A stretch of DNA of 64,000 nt from Globisporangium splendens. Lineage: Eukaryota > Oomycota > Peronosporomycetes > Pythiales > Pythiaceae. The notes beneath the pieces were generated by a model, which was not told the origin of the DNA, did not search any database, and worked only from the letters and a program-made list of their open reading frames with translations. Position 1 is the first letter of the stretch. Each line of letters begins with the position of its first letter. Location of the stretch: positions 724,509 to 788,508 of the forward strand of contig VFIW01000014.1 of assembly GCA_006386115.1 (NCBI GenBank), given 5' to 3'. Position numbers and translations under genes: made by a program. Of the stretch, positions 55,848-64,000 are shown piece after piece.

Positions 55848-56672
55848 CGTGAGTGTCTGTGCGTCTGTCTGAAGGTGTCTATGCGCGCGTGTGCGTGTGA
55901 GCAATTGACGCTGCACTTCTGTCCAAGATGGATGGATGAATTCTTCTTGGTGTGCAACTCTATTATAGGGATTTTCATTGGTTAAAATAACAGTAATACG
56001 AAATTATAGCCAATAGTTGAGCAGCATGTGTTTTTTGAATGTTTGCCATTGTGTGTGGTGGTGGGGCTTGCTGTAACGGGACTCGTTACACGGCGTACAC
56101 GTGCGTTGAGGAAGCGCAGGTGGGAGGAAGGTCACAGCGGTAACGCTGTGTCTAGAGAGAGAGGAGGAAGCTTTGCGCGCTGACGTGCAAATTGAGAAGT
56201 GAATTGAATTGTTAAAGTGCTAATATGCAATCCTGGTGACTGAAACCTACGGTGTCTCTCATTGGTAGATAGTCGGGTGTCCAGTCCGACTATCGTCCAA
56301 TGGGATTAAATCCTGATGGCTTAGTCCTATTGGCTACTATGCAAATGGCTATGTACAGTGTTGATGAGTGACACATGTTAATGTGTCACCAACTGTACGT
56401 AGTGGGTGGGTTTGGAAGAGGTGGTAAAACCCATGTGGGTGAAAACCCACACTCTCCTGACCCGGGAACCCATGTAATGGGGAGCCCCATTACACTTGCA
56501 GCACACCAGAAGCGAAAATGCGATGGAGACGAGAGCGAAGCAATCGCGCCTCCCACGGGAAAAAGAGGCGCAAATTGCGGCCGCGAAGGAGGCGCGTGAC
56601 AACAGCGGCAACAGCAGCGGCGCGGATAACGATGCAGACGAGGATTACAACGATGACGAAGGGATGGCCGAC
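55848..56672. other. Left flank of the retroelement, TE-like debris
   Basis: No host gene is supported. From about 56220 the sequence has several short inverted pairs (TAGTCGG...CCGACTA near 56265-56295, GTGACACAT...ATGTGTCAC near 56368-56388, AACCCA...TGGGTT) and a 22-base palindrome matching the LTR ends. The stretch 56496-56672 keeps an open frame rich in Lys/Glu/Asp that runs into the LTR. This looks like an older mobile-element remnant. Confidence 0.5.
56473..56494. repeat. 22-base palindrome carrying both LTR end sequences
   Basis: TGTAATGGGGAGCCCCATTACA is an almost perfect palindrome. Its left arm equals the LTR start (TGTAATGGG) and its right arm the LTR end (CCCATTACA). It lies 200 bases outside the LTR at 56673. 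Confidence 0.7.
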
Positions 56673-57069
56673 TGTAATGGGGCGCTGTTCCAAACAGTCC
56701 CCAAAACACGGCACACACGCTTGTGCGACTTGAGGAAGCGATCTCCCGACTTGGAGGGAGAGAAGACGACTTGAGTACTTGAGGGTGAAATTGCAACTGA
56801 ATTAAAAATGCTTATGGTTCCTGTCGCTACATGTAAATGAACCCCAAGGGCTCCTAGAGGTTTTATAACTAAAACCTAAACATACACAATAAAACCTATG
56901 AATCTGATATATAAAACCTTGGGTACACTGAGGTTGAACCCACGAGATCTTCGAGAAGCTTGAACTTGAAGTCCCGTGGAAAATTCCCTGCAAAGTGATT
57001 GGCTACAGCCACTCACTTTAGGTGGCAGACACACGTCGGTCTCATCACCAGTGCAGTTTCCCAAGTAGG

Positions 57070-57130
57070 AACCATCACTCAGTACTTGATTAGTACATGG
57101 ATGTCATCACTCTGTACTGATTAGTACATG
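57070..57130. repeat. Direct repeat with GTAC-GATTAGTAC dyads in the LTR
   Basis: CATCACTCAGTACTTGATTAGTACATG and, 33 bases on, CATCACTCTGTACTGATTAGTACATG. Each copy contains an inverted pair (GTACT...AGTAC). A related dyad (GTGCACTGATCAGCAC) follows directly. Confidence 0.7.
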
Positions 57131-57169
57131 TGAACAACATTGTGCACTGATCAGCACAGAGAGCGCTCG

Positions 57170-57190
57170 TGACGTCATGGGATGACGTCA
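57170..57190. promoter_or_regulatory. Two CRE palindromes (TGACGTCA) in the LTR
   Basis: TGACGTCA at 57170-57177 and again at 57183-57190, five bases apart. This is the full consensus site for CREB/ATF-class bZIP factors. On the element's own strand it lies in the 5' (U3-like) part of the LTR. Confidence 0.55.
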
Positions 57191-57327
57191 CATGTGCATG
57201 TGGGGACTGTCGTACTGTAATCCCTTTGTTAATTGTCTCTCCACAATGCACACTGAAGGTGGTGTGTGGCACACTAGATCTGAGGACAGATCCACCTTCA
57301 TGTAATGGCTAGGTATAGCCCATTACA

Positions 57328-57345
57328 TCATCCCCTCCTTAAAGT
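57328..57345 (-). other. Polypurine tract
   Basis: On the minus strand the bases just before the 3' LTR read TTTAAGGAGGGGATGA, a typical purine-rich primer for plus-strand DNA synthesis. Confidence 0.7.
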
Positions 57346-57403
57346 CACAAGTACCTTGCGTACTTTTGCAGACCTTTCGGAGCAGTTCACTTTCCAATCG
57401 GCC

Positions 57404-58475
57404 ATGAAGCGACCAAGTGACCAAGTGAACCAAGGTGAAGAACGTCCGTTGTCCAAGCGACAGCAGACAGCTCCAGAACTCTTCGACATTATCTCCCATT
57501 CTGAAGAAGAAGGGGGATCTCGAGTTCTACAAGGAGCGGTTCTTCAGTTGGCGTCGGATCAACGATCGCGATGATCCGAACCAACACATCGCAGCCCAGA
57601 GAGACTCATGGCGAACATTCGTTCGTCTTGAGAACGAGAACAAGATGGAGCGTCTTCTTCGTCGTGGCAATGCTCGTGCCCAAAGAAGAACTCCTGCTGA
57701 CGACAGAGCGAATCCCAGCTCTGGTCGTCGTAGTGTCGCTCCTGGCGACGCTACAAGCGGTTCTCGTAGCTGCGGACCACGTCGGGAACATCAGACTCCA
57801 ATGTCTGACGTGGCTCCCACGTGTCCGAGCTCGGTGGATATCCACGCCACCGAACTCTGTAGAAGCGTTGATGGTTCAACTGCTTCTTTCCTCGACGATG
57901 AGTCGGTCGATCTTCGTGATCAACAATCGACTCAACCACCCAGCGATGCTCTCCCTGAGAGTCTAACAACGGGGGTGGGGCTGAACGAGAAAACGATTGA
58001 GCGACTCTGGAAGTGGAAGAGTGCTCATCGTGGGCAAATCGAGGCTTTGCAGCAGCGTTGTTCGACACTTGAGGAACGCTGCGAGAGTCTCGAGAACCTT
58101 GTCGCCGATCATGAGTCAAAGATCGATGTCCCGACAGAGGGTTGTGCCCAGTGTTCGGCTTTGGAGTCCCGTTTCGAGGAACGGTTCCAACAAGTTCAGG
58201 GCGAACTTGTCCGACTCCAGAAGAACGAGAAGTCTCGTGAGTTGGCTCACGATCGCCTTTTGCGCTCTGTGGAAGAGGCAGGTTCGGCTTTTGAGGTACT
58301 TCGTGGTGAGTACCATTCTCGTCTTCAAGCGCTGGAGTCGGTGAAGGACCAGTCCTTCGACGTCCTGCAACTCTTGTACGCCGAGAGGAATCTCCAGAGC
58401 GACGAGCTGTTTGCTCTTCGCAATCAAGTGGAGAAGCTTCAAGATCAGCTCGACCGTTTGCGGAAGATCTCGTAG
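57404..58475 (+). CDS. Antisense coiled-coil ORF of the retroelement, one frame break
   Basis: Opposite in strand to gag/pol. The ATG at 57404 begins a Gln/Ser/Lys-rich leader (MKRPSDQVNQGEERPLSKRQ). The frame shifts by one base at the G5 run 57512-57516, after which an open frame of ~320 residues continues to the stop at 58473-58475. The second part has a basic, aromatic block (FYKERFFSWRRINDRDD), a disordered middle, and ~150 residues of leucine-heptad coiled coil (IEALQQRCSTLEERCESLEN ... LRNQVEKLQDQLDRL). The first 347 bases lie outside pol, so they are not a shadow of it; the rest is antisense to the pol linker and chromodomain. Function unknown; resembles in position and coiled-coil nature the antisense 3'-end genes known in some retroelements. 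Confidence 0.55.
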
Positions 58476-61400
58476 GATCCGCTGATCCGCTTGGAAGGTA
58501 AGGCTTTAGTCTACCCACATAAAATGTAGGGTGTAGACGCATGCGTGTAGGTATGTCTAGCGTGTAGGCATCACCATTGCATTTAACTACCTTGAACGGT
58601 CCAATGAACCTTGGCAGAAGCTTCGAGCTTCCCAAGTTGGACACTGCATGTTCAGGCAGATTTGCCGCACTAAGCAATACAAGATCATTGATCTTATACA
58701 CTTGCTTGTTCTTCCTTCCGCTCTTATCTGCTTGTTCTTTTTGCAGATCCTGAGCCTTCGCGATTGCGTCTCGAACAAACCTCACAACGGCTTGTCTCCT
58801 CACAACAAAGTCATCGACTTGCTGCTCTTCACGACTTGTTAGGTCGTCGAGGGGTTTCATCGAGTCAAAATTTGCTTTCAACTCGGAAGCAGCATTCAGG
58901 TCATAAGACGACTTCGGCTTGTTTCTGTGAGCCGGAGTCCCTCCCCCACTTAAGGTAGAGACCTCACCCATTATGGAAGCAGGCACTCGAGGATGAATGC
59001 CGTAGTTCACATAAAATGGAGAGTGACCTGTCGAGACATGCGTGGAGTTGTTCAACGCAAACTCGGCAAGAGGGAGAAACTCACTCCACTCTTTGAAAGA
59101 CGTCGCATAACTGCGCAACACGTCTTCAAGGACACGATTCACTCGTTCAGTTTGACCATCCGTTTCAGGGTGTGCCGCTGTTGACATGGACAACTTGGTG
59201 TCCAGAAGTCCGAACAGTGCACGCCAAAACTTGGACGTAAACCGAGTGTCACGGTCAGACACGATCTCAACGGGCAGGCCATGCAGACGGAATACGACGT
59301 CTACAAAGACCTTGGCCGTCATTTCAGCTGAGATCTTGTCCGAAACCGGCGCAAGATGGACCATCTTGCTGAATCGGTCCACAAACACAAGGATGCCGTT
59401 GCGTCCGTGTTTGTCTCGAGGAAGTCCGAATATGAAATCCATACTCACAGACTTCCAACTGTCCTGAGGGACAGCCAATGAACGAAGTGGTGCCTGAGTG
59501 GAACCAGAAGGTTTCACTCGTTGGCAGATCTCGCAAGTCCTCACATACTTGCGAACCCACTTGTACATGTGTGGCCAGTAGTAATCCCGGGAAAGACTGA
59601 GAAACGTCTTCTCACGTCCGAGATGGCCACCCGAAGGACTGTCATGGTACTCATACAAGAGTCGATGACGCAGACCTTCGTCGTTGGGAACAACAACCCT
59701 TGCTGTATCCCCGTCTTCAACCGCATAGTACAACAATCCATTGTGTACTCGGAAGCGGTGAACTCGCGACCTTGTGCGCGACGGAAGACCTTGCAGTGCT
59801 TTGTCCGAAGGGTCCTTGAAATACTTCAACAAGTCCTGACATGTTTCGTCAGACTTGTACCCTTCGACAATCTCTTCTCGCACTGTAGTCGTAGCTCGCA
59901 CCGCGATCGCTTGAACATCTTCACAGAGTCGACACGCTCCGTCTGTGCCTTCACTCTTGGTCTTCGGATCGTAATCCGGACGTCTTGACAGCGCATCGGC
60001 TAAGATGTTCGTCTTGCCTGGCTTGTAGTGTACAACAAAGTTGTACTCTGCAAAGAAGGAGAACCATCTCGCCATTCTTTGCGACAAATGAGGAGTCTTC
60101 ACTGCCGTACGCAGAGATGCGTGGTCAGTGTAGATCGCAAAGCGCTCCTCGCCAAGCAGATACACACGGAACTTGACCAAAGAATACTTCATCGCCAGAA
60201 GTTCTTTGTCGTGAACTGGGTAGTTCCGTTCTGCGGGTCGGAGTTGTCGTGACTGATACGACACAACTCGCTCTCGACCCTCATCGTCGTGTTGCATCAA
60301 GGCGCAACCGATGGCATAATCGCTTGCATCACAAACCACATGGAATGGTTTCTCGTGGTTTGGCAGAGCCAGCACGGGAGCTTCTCGCAGACTCCTCTTC
60401 ACTTCGGCAAATGCCATTTGATGGTCGCTGGACCACTCCCACTCAACGTCTTTCTTCAAGAGCTGTGTGAGGGGTTGCACCAACGCTGCATAATTGCGCG
60501 TGTACTTGTGCAAGTAGTTGGCCAGACCCAACCATTGTCGTAGCTGTTTGACGTTCTGAGGCACAGGCCAATCGTCAATAGCTTTGACCTTCTCCGGATC
60601 AACTCGAACGCCATGCTTTCCCACAAAGCAGCCGAGAACGGGGATCTCTGGTGCAAAGAATATGCACTTCTTCAGGTTAGCGTAGAGCTTGTTCTCACGC
60701 ATGACCTGAAAGACTTGGCGAAGATGGTCAAGATGAGCATCAACGTCAGACTTTTCACCCGTCGTTTTACTATGAACGAATATATCGTCAAAGTAACTCG
60801 GTGCAAACCCTCTCAATGGACGAAGTAAATTCGTGACCATCCTATTGAAAGTCGCAGGAGCGTTCTTCAGTCCCTGTGGCATCACTAACCATTCCCACAG
60901 CATACCACTCGGGGTACTCACTGCAGTTAGTGGAACATCGTCTTCGCGCATTCGAATCTGATAGAACCCATCTTTCAGATCGATAGCACTGAAGACAGTA
61001 CTGCCAACCATTCCATCAAGGATCATGTCCTTGCGTGGAACCGGAGTTTGGGCTGGAATGGTAGCGTCGTTCAGCTTGTTGAAAGCGTGAACGATGCGCC
61101 AACCACCAGTTGCCTTCTTCACACAGAAAGTTGGGCTACAATGTGGAGACTTGCTCTCTCGCACATGCCCAGCCTTAGCGCGTTGCGCAAAGAACTCGTC
61201 GATCGCAACGACTTGTTCTCTTGGCAACGGCCACTGCCGTGTGATGCAGTACTTCGTGCCAGGAAGTATGTCAATCTCATGACGAACGCCTCTATCGAAT
61301 GGCAGTTCGTCCGGCACCTTGTCAGGGAATATGTCCTCATATTCCTTGACAAGTTCATACACGGGGTTCGTTTTGAGAGCGTCCCACGACTGCTCATCAA

Positions 61401-62394
61401 ACCTTTCCTTCCGTGTCTTCTCATCGAACACTTCCGCAGTGTTGATGACATCGTCGGCAACTTCATCGACGATCATGCAGACCTGCGAAATTTCGCCTTT
61501 CGCTAGGCTACGCTTCAGCGTCTTCTTGCTCATCCACGGCAAGGAAACCAAATCTTCAACAGAGCTTGGAGGATTTTCAATCTTCACGTGACGGATTACA
61601 TCCACGTCACCATCTTCATTGTAGACCGCGATATTCGCAAACTCGCTTGAAATGTCTTGTGCTTGGACACTTCCTTCGTCACCGTAACTTGTACCTTGAT
61701 CAGGGGCACACGGGACACTCTTCTTGCTGGTCTTCTTCTTCTTCTCTCGGGATGGCTCTTCGGCTCTTTTCCCATTCGTTTCTTCCACGCACATCGCCTC
61801 ATCCATGGGGTCGATGGCAAAGGAGACAGTCTTTTTCTGGCGCCTGACTGCTCCACCTCCAGTAGTCTTCTTCAAGATGGGTACCGCTCGTGAACATGGG
61901 GGGCCATCGCACACCGCAATATCACAAGGGCCATCTGGGATCTCCTCCACGGATGTGTACACCCATACTACTTCATCCGTTGTTGTGCAGCACAAGTCAA
62001 TATCGCGTGACTTGTCAACGGAGATCTTCATCCTCATCCAGTCAATGCTAGGTTGATAACGCTTCAACCACGGCATTCCCAGGATGATGTCAAACTTGTC
62101 ATCGAGGTCGAGTAAAATGAACTCGTCTTCACCTCGGAAATCTTCACACTTGATTGCCAAGCGCACCACGCGCTTCGGCATCTTCACAGTTGACCTATTT
62201 GCCAACCGGACAATCATTGTCTTCTCTTCATACGCATCAGGCACGAAGACACCATGCCTGACGATCACTTCATTTCGAACAAAGTTGTTCGACGCACCAG
62301 TGTCAACCAAAGCTCGTAGAGGCGTTGCAATACCGTTTACATGAACTTTGTGAACGATCAAACTTGACGTTTGACTGACACTCTTCTCACTCAT
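57751..62394 (-). CDS. pol: Pol polyprotein (PR-RT-RH-IN-chromodomain), intact
   Basis: 1547 residues without interruption. Aspartic protease with LVDTGASNNF near residue 35. Reverse transcriptase with the catalytic box SYFDDIFVHSK (F in place of the commoner L/V). RNase H from VVCDASDYAIGCAL to YTDHASLRTA. Integrase with an H...H...C..C zinc region (GGHLGREKT...CEICQRV), DDE residues in MDFIFGLPRD, IVSDRDTRF and HPETDGQTERVN, and a GPF-type C-terminal module (GPFKVVKCNGDAYTLDIP). A ~190-residue Pro/Ser/Arg-rich linker leads to a chromodomain (VVESIVDHE...YRVRWRGYPPSSDTWEP), which in chromoviruses directs integration to modified chromatin. Starts at its own ATG about 97 bases after the gag stop. 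Confidence 0.95.
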   Translation of the reverse strand: MSEKSVSQTSSLIVHKVHVNGIATPLRALVDTGASNNFVRNEVIVRHGVFVPDAYEEKTMIVRLANRSTVKMPKRVVRLAIKCEDFRGEDEFILLDLDDKFDIILGMPWLKRYQPSIDWMRMKISVDKSRDIDLCCTTTDEVVWVYTSVEEIPDGPCDIAVCDGPPCSRAVPILKKTTGGGAVRRQKKTVSFAIDPMDEAMCVEETNGKRAEEPSREKKKKTSKKSVPCAPDQGTSYGDEGSVQAQDISSEFANIAVYNEDGDVDVIRHVKIENPPSSVEDLVSLPWMSKKTLKRSLAKGEISQVCMIVDEVADDVINTAEVFDEKTRKERFDEQSWDALKTNPVYELVKEYEDIFPDKVPDELPFDRGVRHEIDILPGTKYCITRQWPLPREQVVAIDEFFAQRAKAGHVRESKSPHCSPTFCVKKATGGWRIVHAFNKLNDATIPAQTPVPRKDMILDGMVGSTVFSAIDLKDGFYQIRMREDDVPLTAVSTPSGMLWEWLVMPQGLKNAPATFNRMVTNLLRPLRGFAPSYFDDIFVHSKTTGEKSDVDAHLDHLRQVFQVMRENKLYANLKKCIFFAPEIPVLGCFVGKHGVRVDPEKVKAIDDWPVPQNVKQLRQWLGLANYLHKYTRNYAALVQPLTQLLKKDVEWEWSSDHQMAFAEVKRSLREAPVLALPNHEKPFHVVCDASDYAIGCALMQHDDEGRERVVSYQSRQLRPAERNYPVHDKELLAMKYSLVKFRVYLLGEERFAIYTDHASLRTAVKTPHLSQRMARWFSFFAEYNFVVHYKPGKTNILADALSRRPDYDPKTKSEGTDGACRLCEDVQAIAVRATTTVREEIVEGYKSDETCQDLLKYFKDPSDKALQGLPSRTRSRVHRFRVHNGLLYYAVEDGDTARVVVPNDEGLRHRLLYEYHDSPSGGHLGREKTFLSLSRDYYWPHMYKWVRKYVRTCEICQRVKPSGSTQAPLRSLAVPQDSWKSVSMDFIFGLPRDKHGRNGILVFVDRFSKMVHLAPVSDKISAEMTAKVFVDVVFRLHGLPVEIVSDRDTRFTSKFWRALFGLLDTKLSMSTAAHPETDGQTERVNRVLEDVLRSYATSFKEWSEFLPLAEFALNNSTHVSTGHSPFYVNYGIHPRVPASIMGEVSTLSGGGTPAHRNKPKSSYDLNAASELKANFDSMKPLDDLTSREEQQVDDFVVRRQAVVRFVRDAIAKAQDLQKEQADKSGRKNKQVYKINDLVLLSAANLPEHAVSNLGSSKLLPRFIGPFKVVKCNGDAYTLDIPTRMRLHPTFYVGRLKPYLPSGSADPTRSSANGRADLEASPLDCEEQTARRSGDSSRRTRVAGRRRTGPSPTPALEDENGTHHEVPQKPNLPLPQSAKGDREPTHETSRSSGVGQVRPELVGTVPRNGTPKPNTGHNPLSGHRSLTHDRRQGSRDSRSVPQVSNNAAAKPRFAHDEHSSTSRVAQSFSRSAPPPLLDSQGEHRWVVESIVDHEDRPTHRRGKKQLNHQRFYRVRWRGYPPSSDTWEPRQTLESDVPDVVRSYENRL

Positions 62395-62491
62395 AGTGGA
62401 AACTGCATGTGCTTAATGCACATAGGGCCAGAGTCCTGTGTCTCCACAACGTCCACAGTCCTCTTTTCCGGGCCAGTAGGAGGCCCCGCCC

Positions 62492-63547
62492 CTACTGGTC
62501 GTTCCCGTTTTTTGAACGTTGGGAACGATCGAACCCACGGCCGCGACCGTAGTTGTTCGAGCGCGAACCCTGTGTCGTTTGCCGGTCAGGCAAGGACACT
62601 TTGCAGTTCCGAGCGAAGTGACCCGACTTCCCACAACGGAAACATTTTCCATCGTTGCGAGGACGTTCATTTCCAGGCGTGGAAATGTACGAGATGTCCA
62701 TCGGCTCTGGACCATCGTGCGCGACATTCGCTTGTCTTGGTGGCCTTGACGGAAACCCTTGGAACTTGGCTTGCTTGATGCTGAACTCTTCTTGCATCGC
62801 ACGGCTGATGGCTTCGTCCAGCGTCTTGGGATACTCACGGAACAATTGGTTCCGGATTGGCCCGTCGTTCAGACCCGTCATGAACGTCACAACTTGCGTC
62901 GAAACGTCAATCGGCTCGTCCACGATGCTTGAGACCAGGAAGCGCGCTCGTTGTGCATACGAATGCAGATCGAAACGGCCTTGGCGAAGCTTGAGGAACT
63001 CGGCACGCGCACGGAACTCGCTCTGCGGTGGTTCAAACGCTGCCTTGAGCTCCGCCTTGAAGTCTTCGTAGCTGTAGAAGCAGTTTGGATCCGACAAACG
63101 CTTCCCATAAGCCCAGCTCTTTGCACGACCCGCAAGGTTGGACATCGCGAACAACACTCGCTGCATTGGGTCTCACAGTTGTCTTGCAGTGATAGCTGCA
63201 TCCAACTCGACGAACCATCTCGAAAGAGGTTCGTTCTCTCCGCCACGATACGGAGAGACGTCAAGCTTCAGCGGCACCGTCCTGAAGGACGAAACAGGGG
63301 TTGCGACCTGCTTTCGAGATTCAATAATCTCGTGGTGCATGAAACTGACCGCAGCGCTCTTCTGGTCCTCCGGAGACGCCGATCGAAGCAGGCTGATTAC
63401 AGCAGCCTCTCCGATGACGTTTCGCATCCGCTCCAGCGCCGACCACTCATAAGAAGACAAATGAGGAAAATACTCATTCGTCAACTCGACAGTTTCCGGT
63501 ACTGCTGGACCGAGTGGCACATCTACTCCTTCCATGTTCTCAGACAT
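62492..63547 (-). pseudogene. gag: Gag with one in-frame stop codon
   Basis: Read from the ATG at 63547. The first ~124 codons (through VELDAAITARQL) are followed by TGA at 63173-63175. The same frame then continues with DPMQRVLFAMSNLAG..., the retrotrans-gag capsid domain (SWAYGKRLSD, FKAELKAAFEPP), to a CCHC zinc knuckle (CFRCGKSGHFARNC) and an Arg/Gly/Asn-rich nucleocapsid tail. Apart from the stop the frame is clean, so this is either a single nonsense mutation in this copy or a codon read through at low rate. The separate stop of gag and ATG of pol (97-base gap) is not a classical -1/+1 shift. Confidence 0.85.
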
Positions 63548-63629
63548 AGACAGAAGTAGGTCTTGGACAGGAATGCGCGAAGTGCTCAAAGCCGCTTCGT
63601 CAAACCTTTCTTGGCTTGGTCGTTGGAAG

Positions 63630-63651
63630 GACCGCTCGAAGTGCTACCAGG
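63630..63651 (-). other. Putative primer-binding site
   Basis: Directly inside the 5' LTR end on the minus strand the sequence reads CC-TGGTAGCACTTCGAGC. The TGG opening two bases from the LTR is typical of a tRNA primer site. The tRNA is not identified. Confidence 0.5.
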
Positions 63652-64000
63652 TGTAATGGGGTGCTGTTCACACCAATCCCCGAAACGCGGCACACACGCT
63701 TGTGCGACTTGAGGAAGCGATCTCCCGACTTGGAGGGAGAGAAGACGACTTGAGTACTTGAGGGTAAAATTGCAACTGAATTGAAATGCTTATGGTTCCT
63801 GTCGCTACTTGTAAATGAACCCCAAGGGCTCCTAGAGGTTTTATAACTAAAACCTAAACATGCACAATAAACCTATGAATATGATATATAAAACCTTGGA
63901 TACACTGAGGTTGAACCCACGAGATCTTCGAGAAGCTTGAACTTGAAGTCCCGTGGGAAATTCCCTGCAAAGTGATTGGCTACAGCCACTCACTTTAGGT
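63652..64000 (-). repeat. Right (5') LTR, truncated by the window end
   Basis: Begins TGTAATGGGG and matches the first ~350 bases of the left LTR with few differences (for example TGTTCACACCAATCCCC against TGTTCCAAACAGTCCCC). Confidence 0.9.

Larger units (their letters stand above)
56673..57327 (-). repeat. Left (3') LTR, 655 bases
   Basis: Starts TGTAATGGG and ends CCCATTACA, giving TG...CA ends within a 9-base terminal inverted repeat. The first ~350 bases repeat at 63652-64000. Contains the two CRE-type palindromes and a duplicated GATTAGTACATG motif. Confidence 0.92.
56673..64000 (-). mobile_element. Ty3/gypsy LTR retrotransposon, chromovirus type
   Basis: Element read on the minus strand, truncated by the window end. 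The left (3') LTR is 56673-57327 and the right (5') LTR starts at 63652. Order on the minus strand is gag, protease, reverse transcriptase, RNase H, integrase, chromodomain, the Ty3/gypsy order with the chromodomain that defines chromoviruses. A purine-rich tract adjoins the 3' LTR. The two LTRs are close to identical over the 349 shared bases (a handful of substitutions and short indels), so insertion is fairly recent. The left target-site flank would be CCGAC; its partner lies beyond the window. Confidence 0.95.

Noticed and set aside
56496..56774. 92-codon plus-strand ORF ending inside the left LTR
   Set aside because: It crosses the LTR boundary, so its end is created by the insertion; the part before the LTR may be debris of another element but is too short to assign.

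Overview
The window reads as nuclear DNA of an oomycete, most likely of the Peronosporales/Pythiales type. Genes are closely packed on both strands. Introns are very short (about 40-100 nt, GT-AG, often GTACGT or GTGCGT donors) and third codon positions are GC-rich. The gene content is typically eukaryotic and includes SAS-6-like, augmin and MOZART1 proteins expected in an organism with centrioles. I placed the genus from gene content and intron style only, with no database search. Exon boundaries below come from reading splice signals and phases by hand.

Layout. 0-7 kb: 3' end of a coiled-coil gene, a STIMATE/TMEM110 membrane protein, a cathepsin-Z-like protease with two complete peptidase domains, and a PH-domain plus PGAM5-type phosphatase. 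7-9.1 kb is gene-poor. 9.1-18 kb: a SETD3/LSMT-type methyltransferase, a TBL2-like WD40 protein, three tandem short-chain dehydrogenases that all end in the peroxisomal signal SKL, and a PKA catalytic subunit. 18-29 kb: a multi-membrane-span GT8 glycosyltransferase, MOZART1, DPH2 (with a frame-breaking local duplication), ALG3 (with an unusual C-terminal extension), and an FHA domain spliced in frame onto WDR70. 29-35 kb: two paralogous four-span membrane proteins and a BSD-domain coiled-coil protein. 34.9-44.9 kb: one giant calpain gene with a membrane span, catalytic domain, domain III, EF-hands, C2-like region, coiled coil and WW domain. 45.7-55.9 kb: HAUS6, a long coiled-coil protein, a short SAS-6-like protein, a CDK9/CDK12-type kinase, a CIA30 complex I assembly factor and TRM112.

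From 56.67 kb to the window end lies a minus-strand Ty3/gypsy chromovirus with LTRs beginning TGTAATGGG and ending CCCATTACA. It has a gag with one in-frame stop, an intact 1547-residue pol ending in a chromodomain, and a coiled-coil ORF on the opposite strand. That ORF starts next to the 3' LTR and overlaps the 3' end of pol.

The best candidates for undescribed biology are the antisense coiled-coil ORF of the retroelement, the FHA-WDR70 fusion, the calpain-EF-hand-WW architecture and the tandem cathepsin. Several genes (calpain, DPH2, gag, the antisense ORF) carry apparent frame breaks. Those in homopolymers may be assembly errors.
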